Assembly (NCBI GenBank): GCA_025351145.1
Contig: JANXWM010000702.1
Coordinates: 1-13,335, forward strand
Reading direction: 5' to 3'
DNA from: Chitinophagaceae bacterium
GTDB taxonomy: Bacteria; Bacteroidota; Bacteroidia; Chitinophagales; Chitinophagaceae
DNA: 13,335 bases
The position numbers and the translations under genes are program-made. Positions 7,158 through 13,335 of the stretch are shown here, piece by piece. Position 1 is the stretch's first letter. Each line of letters begins with the position of its first letter. The notes under the pieces are model-generated. The model saw only the letters and a program-made list of their open reading frames with translations, had not been told where the DNA came from and did no database searches.

Positions 7158-7165
7158 CAATTTTG
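7158..7165 (+). promoter_or_regulatory. Possible ssb -7 box (weak)
   Basis: CAATTTTG matches TAnnTTTG at all but the first base, 62 bp before the ssb start. A similar CAAATTTG at 7199-7206 is an equal competitor. Neither has a clear -33 TTTG. Confidence 0.25.
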
Positions 7166-7227
7166 TGTTATTAACGGCGGCCACCGGAATCGAAAAAGCA
7201 AATTTGAAAACAATTAAAAACAAAGTC

Positions 7228-7563
7228 ATGAACACGTTAAAGAACAAAGTACAACTGATTGGAAATTTGGGTAATGCCCCTGAAGTAAAAATATTAGAAG
7301 GCGGAAAGAAGTTAGCCCGCTTAAGCTTAGCTACCAATGAAACTTACAAAAATGCCAAAGGCGAAAGAATAACAGAAACGCAATGGCACAATATAATTGC
7401 CTGGGATAAAACCGCTGAGATTATTGAAAAGTATTTTACCAAGGGTCTTGAGGTAATGGTAGAAGGCAAATTGATCAACCGCAACTATACCGATAAAGAA
7501 GGTATAAAAAGATACACCACCGAAGTGCAGGCAAATGAACTGCTGATACTTACAAAAAAATAA
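7228..7563 (+). CDS. ssb: Short single-stranded DNA-binding protein
   Basis: An OB-fold SSB of 111 residues. The N-terminal N-K-V-Q-L-I-G-N-L-G-N-A-P-E-V, central L-A-R-L-S-L-A-T-N-E-T-Y, T-E-T-Q-W-H-N-I-I-A-W, Y-F-T-K-G and V-E-G-K-L-I-N-R-N-Y are the standard SSB signatures. ATG 7228 was chosen because M-N-x-L-x-N-K-V begins the fold directly; an in-frame ATG at 7165 would add an unrelated 21-residue stretch. The protein ends in L-L-I-L-T-K-K right after the OB fold. It lacks the disordered region and acidic D-x-I-P-F-type tip that recruits repair and replication partners in full-length bacterial SSBs. It may be an accessory SSB. A hairpin terminator follows. Confidence 0.93.
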   Translation: MNTLKNKVQLIGNLGNAPEVKILEGGKKLARLSLATNETYKNAKGERITETQWHNIIAWDKTAEIIEKYFTKGLEVMVEGKLINRNYTDKEGIKRYTTEVQANELLILTKK

Positions 7564-7582
7564 ATACCCACCCTTTTATATT

Positions 7583-7616
7583 AAGCGCCTGCATGTTTAT
7601 GCGGGTGCTTTTGTTT
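7583..7616 (+). terminator. Intrinsic terminator after ssb
   Basis: AAGCGCCTGCAT (7583-7594) pairs with ATGCGGGTGCTT (7599-7610) over 12 positions, counting two G-U pairs, around a GTTT loop. The T-rich stretch TTGTTT follows. It begins 20 bp after the ssb stop. Confidence 0.8.
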
Positions 7617-7690
7617 CACCGCTGTTTGCAAGATGGATGGTTGCTTTTTGCTGAGTCGCTGGCTGTTAAAAGCTTAGTTATATTCCTGCA

Positions 7691-7747
7691 GTACAAGAGT
7701 GCGACGCAACAGAAGCCTCATAGAAGTTATGCGGCCTGGCTAAAAAA
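7691..7747 (-). repeat. Interspersed repeat copy 4
   Basis: An inverted 57-bp copy with a perfect reverse-complement core at 7691-7710. An arm with GCGGCCTGGC follows, then the A-run at 7742-7751, which ends at the stop codon of the TIR-like gene. Read from the TIR-like gene, its arm closely resembles that of copy 7 (both contain a GGC-C/T-GCATA block followed by CTAT-AGGC). Confidence 0.85.
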
Positions 7748-7751
7748 AAAA

Positions 7752-9050
7752 TTAAATATCCGCATCGCGGTTTTCTCTTAATATGGCGCGGGCATCTATG
7801 GCAAGCATTAATTTGTAATTGCTGAACAGGGAATAAAAATGCTGTTTTGCATTGCCCCTGCCGGGAATAATATTGTTATTGAATTGCAGCGGTTTATACC
7901 CGGTAGATTTGGAGGAATAGAAGCCAGAAACAGAACCATCGTTCTTTTCGAACAGTACAAAATCAAGGCTCCTGAGGTCGGTATCTGGCTCTGCTGATTT
8001 AAAAAACAATGGTATATTAAATGCCTGGTGAATGGCAATTACAGAATCGCCGAGGCTGCTGAGCAGCTCTTCTTTGCTCCACAGCAGCACCCTTGCAAAT
8101 TCTAATTTTGGCTGCCCTTTGCTGAAGGTAAAATCTGCTACTGTATTAAAACCGCTTAAGCTCTGCTCCATGTTTGGATATGTCTTTAATAAACTGCAGG
8201 CCTGGAAAATTTTATCGAACAGGTCTTCTGATAAAACAGGCTGCCATGCATCGCCCTGCTGGTTCCTGCGCAGGTAATAAGTTATTTGTGTAGCAAGGTA
8301 GCGGTATGCGTTTGGGGTAATCCATGCCTTTGGCCCCATAACATCTATGGCCAGTATGCTTCTGCAGGCCTGCAGTTCATCTTTTATACTGTTGATAAGG
8401 ATGGTGGTAATGTAAGTGTCATCGTCAGATGCAGAAGTAACCAGTTCTACCAGCGATGCAAACATGGTATCAATATCATTATGCCTGAAGGTGGTTACGT
8501 TACCTTTTGCATTCTGCATGGTTGTTCGCAGTGCGCTGTAGAGTTTAGGAAAATAATCATCCACCGATGGGTTCTCCGTCATATCATCCCTTATCTGCGT
8601 TATCCAGCTGCTTATACTCGGTTTGTTTTTTTCTTTAAACAAATCCGCAGTTCCTGTTTCTTCAAGCATCAGGTGGTTAATACCTTCAAGGTCGCTTGGC
8701 AGGTTGGGTAAACCTGTTACAGCAAGTACCGCCCGGCCCCTGCCTTTTCTGCCTTCTACCAAACCAAATTCAAGTATAATATTATCGCGCAGTCCAAAAT
8801 GCTGTTTGTTTCTTTTTACAACAATATCGTCTTCTCCGGCAACAAATAAAGCCGCTTCGGTATGTTCAAGAATATTGAATATAGATTCGTAAAACGATTT
8901 GCCAAAAGGAAATTCACCTTCATCCCACCAGCCAACTGCGGAGAGGTTAATATCTGTAAACACCGTACCCATTTCATTAATCAAATCCTTTACCTGCCTT
9001 GCTGTGGCAAGGTTTTCTGTAGAAGACCCTATAAAGATTTTAATGTTCAT
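7752..9050 (-). CDS. TIR-like (Cap12/PCTIR-type) domain protein with unknown C-terminal domain
   Basis: Residues 1-130 match the TIR-like nucleotide-binding domain found in CBASS and Pycsar effectors (PF10137 type). They show I-K-I-F-I-G-S-S-T-E at the N-terminus, G-K-S-F-Y-E-S-I (50-57, with E55 a candidate catalytic Glu), A-A-L-F-V-A-G-E-D-D (66-75), the hallmark G-L-R-D-N-I-I-L-E-F-G-L (86-97), and L-P-S-D-L-E-G-I (117-124). Domains of this type hydrolyse NAD+ when activated. Residues 150-432 are not recognised. They hold an S-I-L-A-I-D block (231-236), an A-R-V-L-L-W block (319-324) and a D-F-V-L-F block (363-367), a pattern loosely like PLD-fold sensor domains. No signal peptide or membrane segment is present. 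No CD-NTase, cyclase or other partner gene adjoins it; neighbours are ssb and an AraC regulator. It is bracketed by repeat copies 4 and 5. The TIR-like domain is solid, but a stand-alone defence role is inference. Confidence 0.82.
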   Translation of the reverse strand: MNIKIFIGSSTENLATARQVKDLINEMGTVFTDINLSAVGWWDEGEFPFGKSFYESIFNILEHTEAALFVAGEDDIVVKRNKQHFGLRDNIILEFGLVEGRKGRGRAVLAVTGLPNLPSDLEGINHLMLEETGTADLFKEKNKPSISSWITQIRDDMTENPSVDDYFPKLYSALRTTMQNAKGNVTTFRHNDIDTMFASLVELVTSASDDDTYITTILINSIKDELQACRSILAIDVMGPKAWITPNAYRYLATQITYYLRRNQQGDAWQPVLSEDLFDKIFQACSLLKTYPNMEQSLSGFNTVADFTFSKGQPKLEFARVLLWSKEELLSSLGDSVIAIHQAFNIPLFFKSAEPDTDLRSLDFVLFEKNDGSVSGFYSSKSTGYKPLQFNNNIIPGRGNAKQHFYSLFSNYKLMLAIDARAILRENRDADI

Positions 9051-9131
9051 AAACGTATTGGCTGCGGTATGGTTAGCCTGTTTGGTATAAACTGTAAGTT
9101 AATAAATTTACTATTGAAGATTTGTTCCTAT

Positions 9132-9314
9132 TTTTTTGGACCATAGAAAAGAACACGGATTTAGCTTTCGTTGCGTCGCACTCTTGTACCGCAGAATAAG
9201 TTTGAACTTTCAACAGCCCGCAGAACTGTGAACCTGAAGATCATAAAAGTATTAGCCGTACAAGTGTGCGACGCAACGATGCTTAATGGAAGTACCGCTG
9301 CCCGACCTAAAAAA
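9132..9314. repeat. Complete repeat element 1 (copies 5 and 6, inverted)
   Basis: A 183-bp element. Copy 5 (+) is 9132-9189 with core 9170-9189, and copy 6 (-) is 9258-9314 with core 9258-9277. The two cores are inverted repeats matching at 19 of 20 positions and flank a 68-bp spacer. The outer arms run to a T-tract on the left and an A-tract on the right, and each end adjoins the dinucleotide TA. The central 108 bp match element 2 at 104 positions. It carries no reading frame of note. It lies between the 5' end of the TIR-like gene and the 3' end of the AraC gene. Confidence 0.88.
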
Positions 9315-9333
9315 TAGAGAAATTTTATGCAGT

Positions 9334-10182
9334 TTAAACTTTGCTGTTTACAATTCTAAATGCACTGGGAGTCATTTTCTTTTTCTTTATAAAAACTCTG
9401 TTGAAATAAGTAATGCTTTCGAAACCGGTTTGGTAAGCGATTTGTGCAATGGTTTTATCAGACTCGGTTAAAAGAGAACAGGCATGACCAATCCTTATTT
9501 CATTTACATAATCCGAAAAAGTTTTGCCTGTTGTGCGCTTAAAAAATTTGCAAAAGGCGCTATCAGATAAATGTATAAGCCCCGCCGCATTTTGCAGGCT
9601 TACCGCTTCGGCAGCATGTTTTTGTAAATACTGGAATATTGCATTTATGCGGGTTTCACTTTCTTTACCCATGCGTGGCTGAAAAAAAGATGAAGCAAGT
9701 TTACTGCATTTCGTTTTTGCCAATTGATCGAGTATAGTAAGCAAGCCCGTAATTTTTTCTACACCCTCTTTATTCAACAGCTTCACTATCTCTTCATTAA
9801 TGGCATCATCTTTATTTTGAAAGAGCAGCCCCTGGCCTGAGCTGTTGAGGGTTTTTTTTAATGCTGAGCATTCGTGAAATTCAAAAAAATGATGGATGAA
9901 TTGTGGAGAAAACTGGATAACGATTGCGGCTGCATTTGAGCCTTTCTCTTTCTTACTTACCCAGGTATGCGGCAGGTGCGGGCCAAGCAATACCAGATCG
10001 CCGGATGAAAAATTTTCGTAGCTGTCGCCTACCATTCTTTCGCCGCTGCCGCTTGTGATTAGGGTTAGTTCATACTCGGGATGATAATGCCAGTTGAATT
10101 TAAAAAATGGCACCGAATATTGAAATGCATGAAAAGAATGCAGGCCTTTTCTGCTATTGATATCTTCAAAAACTGCCTTCAT
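9334..10182 (-). CDS. AraC-family transcriptional regulator with cupin sensor domain
   Basis: A 282-residue protein with two standard parts. The N-terminal cupin (about residues 15-110) shows W-H-Y-H-P-E-Y-E-L-T-L-I with H32, H34 and E37, then the second motif G-D-L-V-L-L-G-P-H-L-P-H-T-W. A small metabolite, often a sugar, is the usual ligand of such domains. The C-terminal AraC DNA-binding region (about 178-280) has two helix-turn-helix units: S-L-Q-N-A-A-G-L-I-H-L-S-D-S-A-F-C-K-F-F and T-I-A-Q-I-A-Y-Q-T-G-F. A typical Y-F-N-R-V-F-I-K-K-K-K-M-T-P-S-A-F-R follows. The gene is divergent from the PhyH-family dioxygenase gene, its likely target, and a direct repeat overlapping its own start codon suggests autoregulation. 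The inducer cannot be named. Confidence 0.93.
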   Translation of the reverse strand: MKAVFEDINSRKGLHSFHAFQYSVPFFKFNWHYHPEYELTLITSGSGERMVGDSYENFSSGDLVLLGPHLPHTWVSKKEKGSNAAAIVIQFSPQFIHHFFEFHECSALKKTLNSSGQGLLFQNKDDAINEEIVKLLNKEGVEKITGLLTILDQLAKTKCSKLASSFFQPRMGKESETRINAIFQYLQKHAAEAVSLQNAAGLIHLSDSAFCKFFKRTTGKTFSDYVNEIRIGHACSLLTESDKTIAQIAYQTGFESITYFNRVFIKKKKMTPSAFRIVNSKV

Positions 10183-10242
10183 ATTGCACTATTTGTTTTT
10201 GATTTAGTACAATTTAAACATATCTATTCAATATTGTGCTAT
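10178..10242. promoter_or_regulatory. Candidate AraC operator: two direct repeats
   Basis: TTCATATTGCACTAT (10178-10192) and TTCAATATTGTGCTAT (10227-10242) differ by one extra A and a CA/TG swap, 49 bp apart start to start. One overlaps the AraC start codon and the other is in the middle of the divergent promoter region. Direct-repeat sites are typical of AraC-family regulators; binding is inferred. Confidence 0.4.
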
Positions 10243-10283
10243 AAACTGCCACAATGGTGCAAGCGGAAGCGGTTTGGTAAAAG

Positions 10284-10291
10284 TAATTTTG
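10284..10291 (+). promoter_or_regulatory. Probable -7 box of the PhyH-family gene
   Basis: TAATTTTG fully matches TAnnTTTG and lies 17 bp before the chosen ATG at 10309. It also supports rejecting any start further upstream. A TTTG at 10273-10276 is too close to serve as a -33 box. Confidence 0.5.
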
Positions 10292-10308
10292 TTTCAAATT
10301 TTACAGCT

Positions 10309-11145
10309 ATGCGTTACATGCCTTTAACTATTCAAAAGCTCTTTGATGAACCTTTTGAAATTACAAACGATCAAATTGCTTTTTTTAAAGAGAATGGTTT
10401 TATAAAACTTAAAAATGCTTTGCCTGCTGAAGCAATTGAGTATATGATGCAAACTATTACATCAGAAGTGTACCGCTTAAATACACAGGATAAGCCAATG
10501 GAAGAAAGAGACACCTATGGCAAAGCATTTTTACAGGTAATGAATATCTGGGCAAAATCTGAAGCCGTTAAAGAAATCGTTTTTAGTAAGCGCCTTGCAA
10601 AAATTGCATCTGATTTATTAGAAATTGATGGAGTAAGATTGTATCACGACCAGGCTCTATACAAAGAACCAGGTGGCGGCCATACGCCCTGGCATGCAGA
10701 TCAGTATTACTGGCCATTAAGCAACGACAACGCCGTTACTGCCTGGATACCTTTGCAGACAACAGGTTTAGAACTGGGGCCATTAGAATTTAGCGCCAAA
10801 AGCCAATTGTTACAGGAAGGCAGAACACTTAAGATAAGCGATGACAGCGAAGTAGTGATTCAAAAGAAATTAACGTTAAACGATTTTATAAAAGTGGTAG
10901 AGCCTTTTGATTTGGGTGAAATCAGCTTTCATACCGGGTGGGTATTTCACAGGGCCGGCCCAAACAAAACAAATAATGTGCGGCAGGTTATGACGATGAT
11001 TTATATGGATAAAGACATGCGGCTGGCAGAGCCCGAAAATGAAAACCAAAAGGCAGACTGGGAAGCCTGGTGCCCGGGTGCTGCAATTGGCGAAGTAATT
11101 GATACGCCGTTGAATCCTGTATTGTACGATCGTTCAATATTATAA
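10309..11145 (+). CDS. Phytanoyl-CoA dioxygenase (PhyH) family Fe(II)/2-oxoglutarate oxygenase
   Basis: A 278-residue cytoplasmic oxygenase of the PhyH family, which hydroxylates small molecules using Fe(II), O2 and 2-oxoglutarate. The iron triad is visible as H129-x-D131 in H-T-P-W-H-A-D-Q-Y-Y-W and H214 in W-V-F-H-R-A-G-P-N, with R225 as the probable 2-oxoglutarate anchor. The N-terminal F-F-K-E-N-G-F-I-K-L is the usual family opening. ATG 10309 was chosen: the frame is open further upstream to 10081, but that stretch runs antisense through the AraC gene and overlaps the -7 box. A second ATG at 10318 is also possible. The gene is divergent from the AraC regulator. The substrate is unknown. 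Confidence 0.92.
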   Translation: MRYMPLTIQKLFDEPFEITNDQIAFFKENGFIKLKNALPAEAIEYMMQTITSEVYRLNTQDKPMEERDTYGKAFLQVMNIWAKSEAVKEIVFSKRLAKIASDLLEIDGVRLYHDQALYKEPGGGHTPWHADQYYWPLSNDNAVTAWIPLQTTGLELGPLEFSAKSQLLQEGRTLKISDDSEVVIQKKLTLNDFIKVVEPFDLGEISFHTGWVFHRAGPNKTNNVRQVMTMIYMDKDMRLAEPENENQKADWEAWCPGAAIGEVIDTPLNPVLYDRSIL

Positions 11146-11147
11146 TG

Positions 11148-11207
11148 TTTTTTATATACCCGGCTGCATAGCTGCTATCAGGCATCCGTTGCGTCGCACA
11201 CTTGTGC
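11148..11207 (+). repeat. Interspersed repeat copy 7 (single, without a facing partner)
   Basis: T6 at 11148-11153, then TACCCGGCTGC, GGCATCC, and the core at 11188-11207, which differs from the consensus at two positions (GTTGCGTCGC then ACACTTGTGC). It starts 2 bp after the PhyH-family stop codon. No clear facing core follows; only CGCAAC at 11231-11236 pairs with its first six bases. Confidence 0.8.
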
Positions 11208-11318
11208 TATTGAAACATTATTCAGCATAGCGCAACCGGCACTACAAATAGAAATCGGTGCCACAGTAAAAGATTCAAATAAATTCTCTAAATAAAATAT
11301 CAATTCAAAAAATAAAAG

Positions 11319-12863
11319 ATGAAAAAAAATATTTTTATAGCAGTTTTCTTGATGCTGAATATATCAAGTGTTTGGTCACAAAAAATAAGTGCAAATAATA
11401 AAGGAGAAGTTATTTACCATATTTGCCAGCGGAGCTTTTACGACAGCAATGGCGATTTACAGGGAGACCTGAACGGGCTCCGTCAAAAGCTTGACTACCT
11501 GCAGGATTTAGGTGTTACAGCCATCTTGCTGTTGCCATTGTACGATGCTGATTGTTACCACAATTATTTCGCGAACGATTTTGAAAAAATAGATGCGGAG
11601 TTCGGCACCATGCAGGATTATATTGCTCTTGTAAAAGATATCCATAAACATGGAATGAAGATTTACCTCGACATGGAAACCCAGTATGTAACAGAAAAAC
11701 ATTTGTGGTGGAAAGATGCAGTAGGCAATCTTCAATCGCCTTACAGCGATTATATTTTGTTTGATGATGCAGCACATACAAAACCGGCTACCATGGTATT
11801 TGATTTACATGAACTCAATAGTTATGATGGATCAGTTATAAAAGTAACCACGGTTAATCTGCAGAGCAAGAAAGTGCTTAACTACAATGAGCAACTCTTT
11901 GCCTATTTTGTTGACCCCAATAAAGACGGAAAATTTGAAGATGGTGCAGATGGTTTCCGGCTCGATCATGCAATGGATAATCTGGATAACAAACCAGCGC
12001 TCACCAATCTGTTCGCATTATTCTGGAAACCTTTACTTGTTGATTTAAAAAAGATAAACCCCAGCATAAAAATTGTTGCCGAGCAGGCAGAATGGAAAGA
12101 TTATGGCTTTGAATATTTTCAAAATGCAGGTGTTGACAGGATGTTTGGTTTTAACCTTCAAGGTGCAATATTATCTTTTAATAAACAGCAATTAATAAAT
12201 AAAGCAGATACAACTTTACGACTTTGTCCAAAAGGAAAAGAACAAATTGTCTTTCTCGAAAACCATGATATAGACAGGTTTGCTTCATCAGAAAAAAATG
12301 TTCAAAAGCAAAAAGTCGCTGCTGCCTTAATGCTGTTGATTGGTGGAGTGCCATCCATTTATTATGGCCAGGAAATTGGCATGCAGGGCAGGAATGCTTC
12401 CTTTGGAAACACTGATGGCAACAGCATTCCGGTGCGTGAAGCTTTTGATTGGTACAAATCCGGCGAAGGAAAAGGTATGGCGCTCTGGTATAAAAATACA
12501 GGCGAGTGGTGGAATAAAACCAACTTAAAATCCAACGATGGCATTTCACTGGAAGAAGAAATGAAAGATTCCAATTCCTTATTCAATTATTACAAAAAAC
12601 TGATCAAACTTAAGCAAAGCAATCCTACGTTGGCAAACGGCGAATATGCCAATGCAGAAAATGAAAACAGCAAAGTTTTTAGCTTTTACCGCATCAATAA
12701 TGGCAGAAAAGTTTTAGCGGTTGTAAACCTCTCCAATGAATTACAAAAAGCGATATTGCATGATGGATATAAAAAATATACAAGCTTGTTTGGTGAAAAT
12801 ACAATGCATAAAAATGAGGTTGAATTGAGCCCTTTTGAAGTAGCTGTTTTTGAAGTAAAATAA
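11319..12863 (+). CDS. Secreted GH13 alpha-amylase-family glycoside hydrolase
   Basis: A 514-residue exported protein with a signal peptide at 1-20 (V-W-S before Gln21). The GH13 barrel is complete: the entry strand E-V-I-Y-H-I-C-Q-R-S-F-Y, then D-G-F-R-L-D-H with nucleophile D216, I-V-A-E-Q-A-E with acid/base E255, and F-L-E-N-H-D with D317. A typical G-G-V-P-S-I-Y-Y-G-Q-E-I-G-M follows. A C-terminal beta domain (about 430-514) ends S-P-F-E-V-A-V-F-E-V-K. Region I reads Y-L-D-M-E-T-Q instead of D-x-x-x-N-H, so the conserved substrate-binding His is absent. The enzyme should act on alpha-1,4-glucans in the periplasm or outside the cell; exact specificity is open. The next gene is a second GH13 enzyme in the same direction. 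Confidence 0.93.
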   Translation: MKKNIFIAVFLMLNISSVWSQKISANNKGEVIYHICQRSFYDSNGDLQGDLNGLRQKLDYLQDLGVTAILLLPLYDADCYHNYFANDFEKIDAEFGTMQDYIALVKDIHKHGMKIYLDMETQYVTEKHLWWKDAVGNLQSPYSDYILFDDAAHTKPATMVFDLHELNSYDGSVIKVTTVNLQSKKVLNYNEQLFAYFVDPNKDGKFEDGADGFRLDHAMDNLDNKPALTNLFALFWKPLLVDLKKINPSIKIVAEQAEWKDYGFEYFQNAGVDRMFGFNLQGAILSFNKQQLINKADTTLRLCPKGKEQIVFLENHDIDRFASSEKNVQKQKVAAALMLLIGGVPSIYYGQEIGMQGRNASFGNTDGNSIPVREAFDWYKSGEGKGMALWYKNTGEWWNKTNLKSNDGISLEEEMKDSNSLFNYYKKLIKLKQSNPTLANGEYANAENENSKVFSFYRINNGRKVLAVVNLSNELQKAILHDGYKKYTSLFGENTMHKNEVELSPFEVAVFEVK

Positions 12864-13045
12864 TTTTATGAATCCGGCAATAGATTTTCAATTAAGCATC
12901 GTTGCGTCGCACTCTTGTACTGCAGAATAAGTTTGAACTTTCAACAGCCCGCAGAACTGTGAACCTGAAGATCATAAAAGTATTAGCCGTACAAGAGTGC
13001 GATGCAAGAGGCGATGCCCAATGATTTGTTGCCCGGTTCAAAAAA
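12864..13045. repeat. Complete repeat element 2 (copies 8 and 9, inverted)
   Basis: A 182-bp element starting directly after the first amylase stop codon. Copy 8 (+) is 12864-12920 with a perfect core at 12901-12920. Copy 9 (-) is 12989-13045 with core 12989-13008, which pairs with copy 8's core at 18 of 20 positions. The 68-bp spacer matches that of element 1 at 67 positions. Both outer ends adjoin TAA. The inner arm of copy 9 carries 26 bases identical to copy 3. It fills most of the gap between the two amylase genes. Confidence 0.88.
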
Positions 13046-13093
13046 ATAAGTTTAAAATTTGTAAAAATTATCCGGATCATAAATAAGAAAAAC

Positions 13094-13335
13094 ATGAAGA
13101 AGCTTTTAATGGTGGCGGTTGCGGTAACCGTTTATATATTCAATGCATTTGCGCAAAAAAGCAATACGCCTTTTAATGAACCGCCGCAATGGAGCAAAGA
13201 TGTGATATGGTATCAGATATTTGTAGAGCGGTTTTATAACGGCGACAAAACAAACGACCCAACGGCTGAAAACATAAGCATACCCGGCGAAAATAATGTT
13301 CCAAAAAACTGGGCAATAACCCCGTGGACACATGA
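13094..13335 (+). CDS. Second secreted GH13 alpha-amylase-family protein, 3' end cut off by window edge
   Basis: Eighty codons are visible, starting at ATG 13094. Residues 1-20 are a signal peptide (hydrophobic run, then A-F-A before Gln21). The mature N-terminus, W-S-K-D-V-I-W-Y-Q-I-F-V-E-R-F-Y-N-G-D, is the first strand and loop of a GH13 catalytic barrel. The frame stays open to the last base, so the catalytic residues lie beyond the window. An AAAATTTG at 13054-13061 resembles a -7 box (one mismatch), so the gene may have its own promoter just after the repeat element. It follows the first amylase in the same direction, 230 bp away, and they probably serve the same glucan-degrading pathway. 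The family is clear; specificity is not. Confidence 0.85.
   Translation, partial: MKKLLMVAVAVTVYIFNAFAQKSNTPFNEPPQWSKDVIWYQIFVERFYNGDKTNDPTAENISIPGENNVPKNWAITPWTH

Noticed and set aside
7165..7227. Earlier in-frame ATG for ssb
   Set aside because: The added 21 residues are unlike any SSB N-terminus and overlap the likely promoter region.
7752..9050. TIR-STING effector of a CBASS operon
   Set aside because: No CD-NTase gene is next to it, and the C-terminal region is longer than a STING domain without recognisable STING features.
9132..9314. Integron attC site (inverted repeats beginning GTT and ending AAC)
   Set aside because: The ends read GTTGCGT and ACGCAAC, which do not fit GTTRRRY / RYYYAAC. 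There is also no integrase gene and no regular cassette array.
10081..10308. N-terminal extension of the PhyH-family protein from an upstream ATG
   Set aside because: It runs antisense through the AraC gene start and across the -7 box at 10284-10291, and family members begin near the chosen start.
1240..13045. CRISPR array formed by the recurring core
   Set aside because: Copies are in both orientations, irregularly spaced by tens to thousands of bases, separated by genes, and there are no cas genes.

Overview
The window appears to come from a member of the Bacteroidota, most plausibly a Chitinophagaceae-like soil or freshwater bacterium. The evidence is: -7 promoter boxes of the TAnnTTTG type upstream of several genes, no strong Shine-Dalgarno sequences, moderate GC, an outer-membrane barrel protein ending in Phe, a short SSB, and secreted GH13 amylases. 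The genus cannot be fixed from this sequence alone.

Layout, left to right. A 5'-truncated DUF3179 gene (+) converges on a free methionine-(R)-sulfoxide reductase (-), and their stop codons overlap. A DUF1415 gene (-) and a glyoxalase-II-like metallo-beta-lactamase-fold hydrolase (-) follow. Divergent from these is a 1131-residue exported protein (+). It has a degenerate gluzincin-peptidase-like domain, a TolB-like propeller and a C-terminal D15/Omp85-type barrel. A strong hairpin terminator separates it from a VOC-fold protein (-) and a zinc-ribbon protein (-). The zinc-ribbon gene diverges from a short ssb (+). Next come a 432-residue protein with an N-terminal TIR-like domain of the Cap12/PCTIR type (-), and an AraC-family regulator (-) divergent from a PhyH-family Fe(II)/2-oxoglutarate dioxygenase (+). 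The window ends with two tandem secreted GH13 amylase genes (+), the second cut by the window edge.

The most striking signal not explained by genes is a family of nine copies of a 57-60 bp intergenic repeat. Each copy has a T-tract, a CCGGGC-like block, often a GGCATC block, and a 20-bp core GTTGCGTCGCACTCTTGTAC. Copies occur on both strands. Two pairs face each other across a 68-bp spacer and make complete elements of about 182 bp (9132-9314 and 12864-13045). The 108-bp centres of these two are 104/108 identical although the outer arms have diverged. Another pair looks like the two halves of such an element separated by the DUF1415 gene. This resembles a MITE, or a REP/BIME-like family, for which I know no name.

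How the genes work together: the DUF3179-to-MBL stretch looks like ordinary housekeeping or oxidative-stress genes. The AraC/PhyH pair looks like a regulator and its target. The two amylases form a starch/maltodextrin locus without visible SusC/D genes inside the window. The TIR-like gene stands alone and is a candidate single-gene defence effector. No tRNA, rRNA, CRISPR array or transposase gene was seen, and no gene-free stretch exceeds 300 bp.
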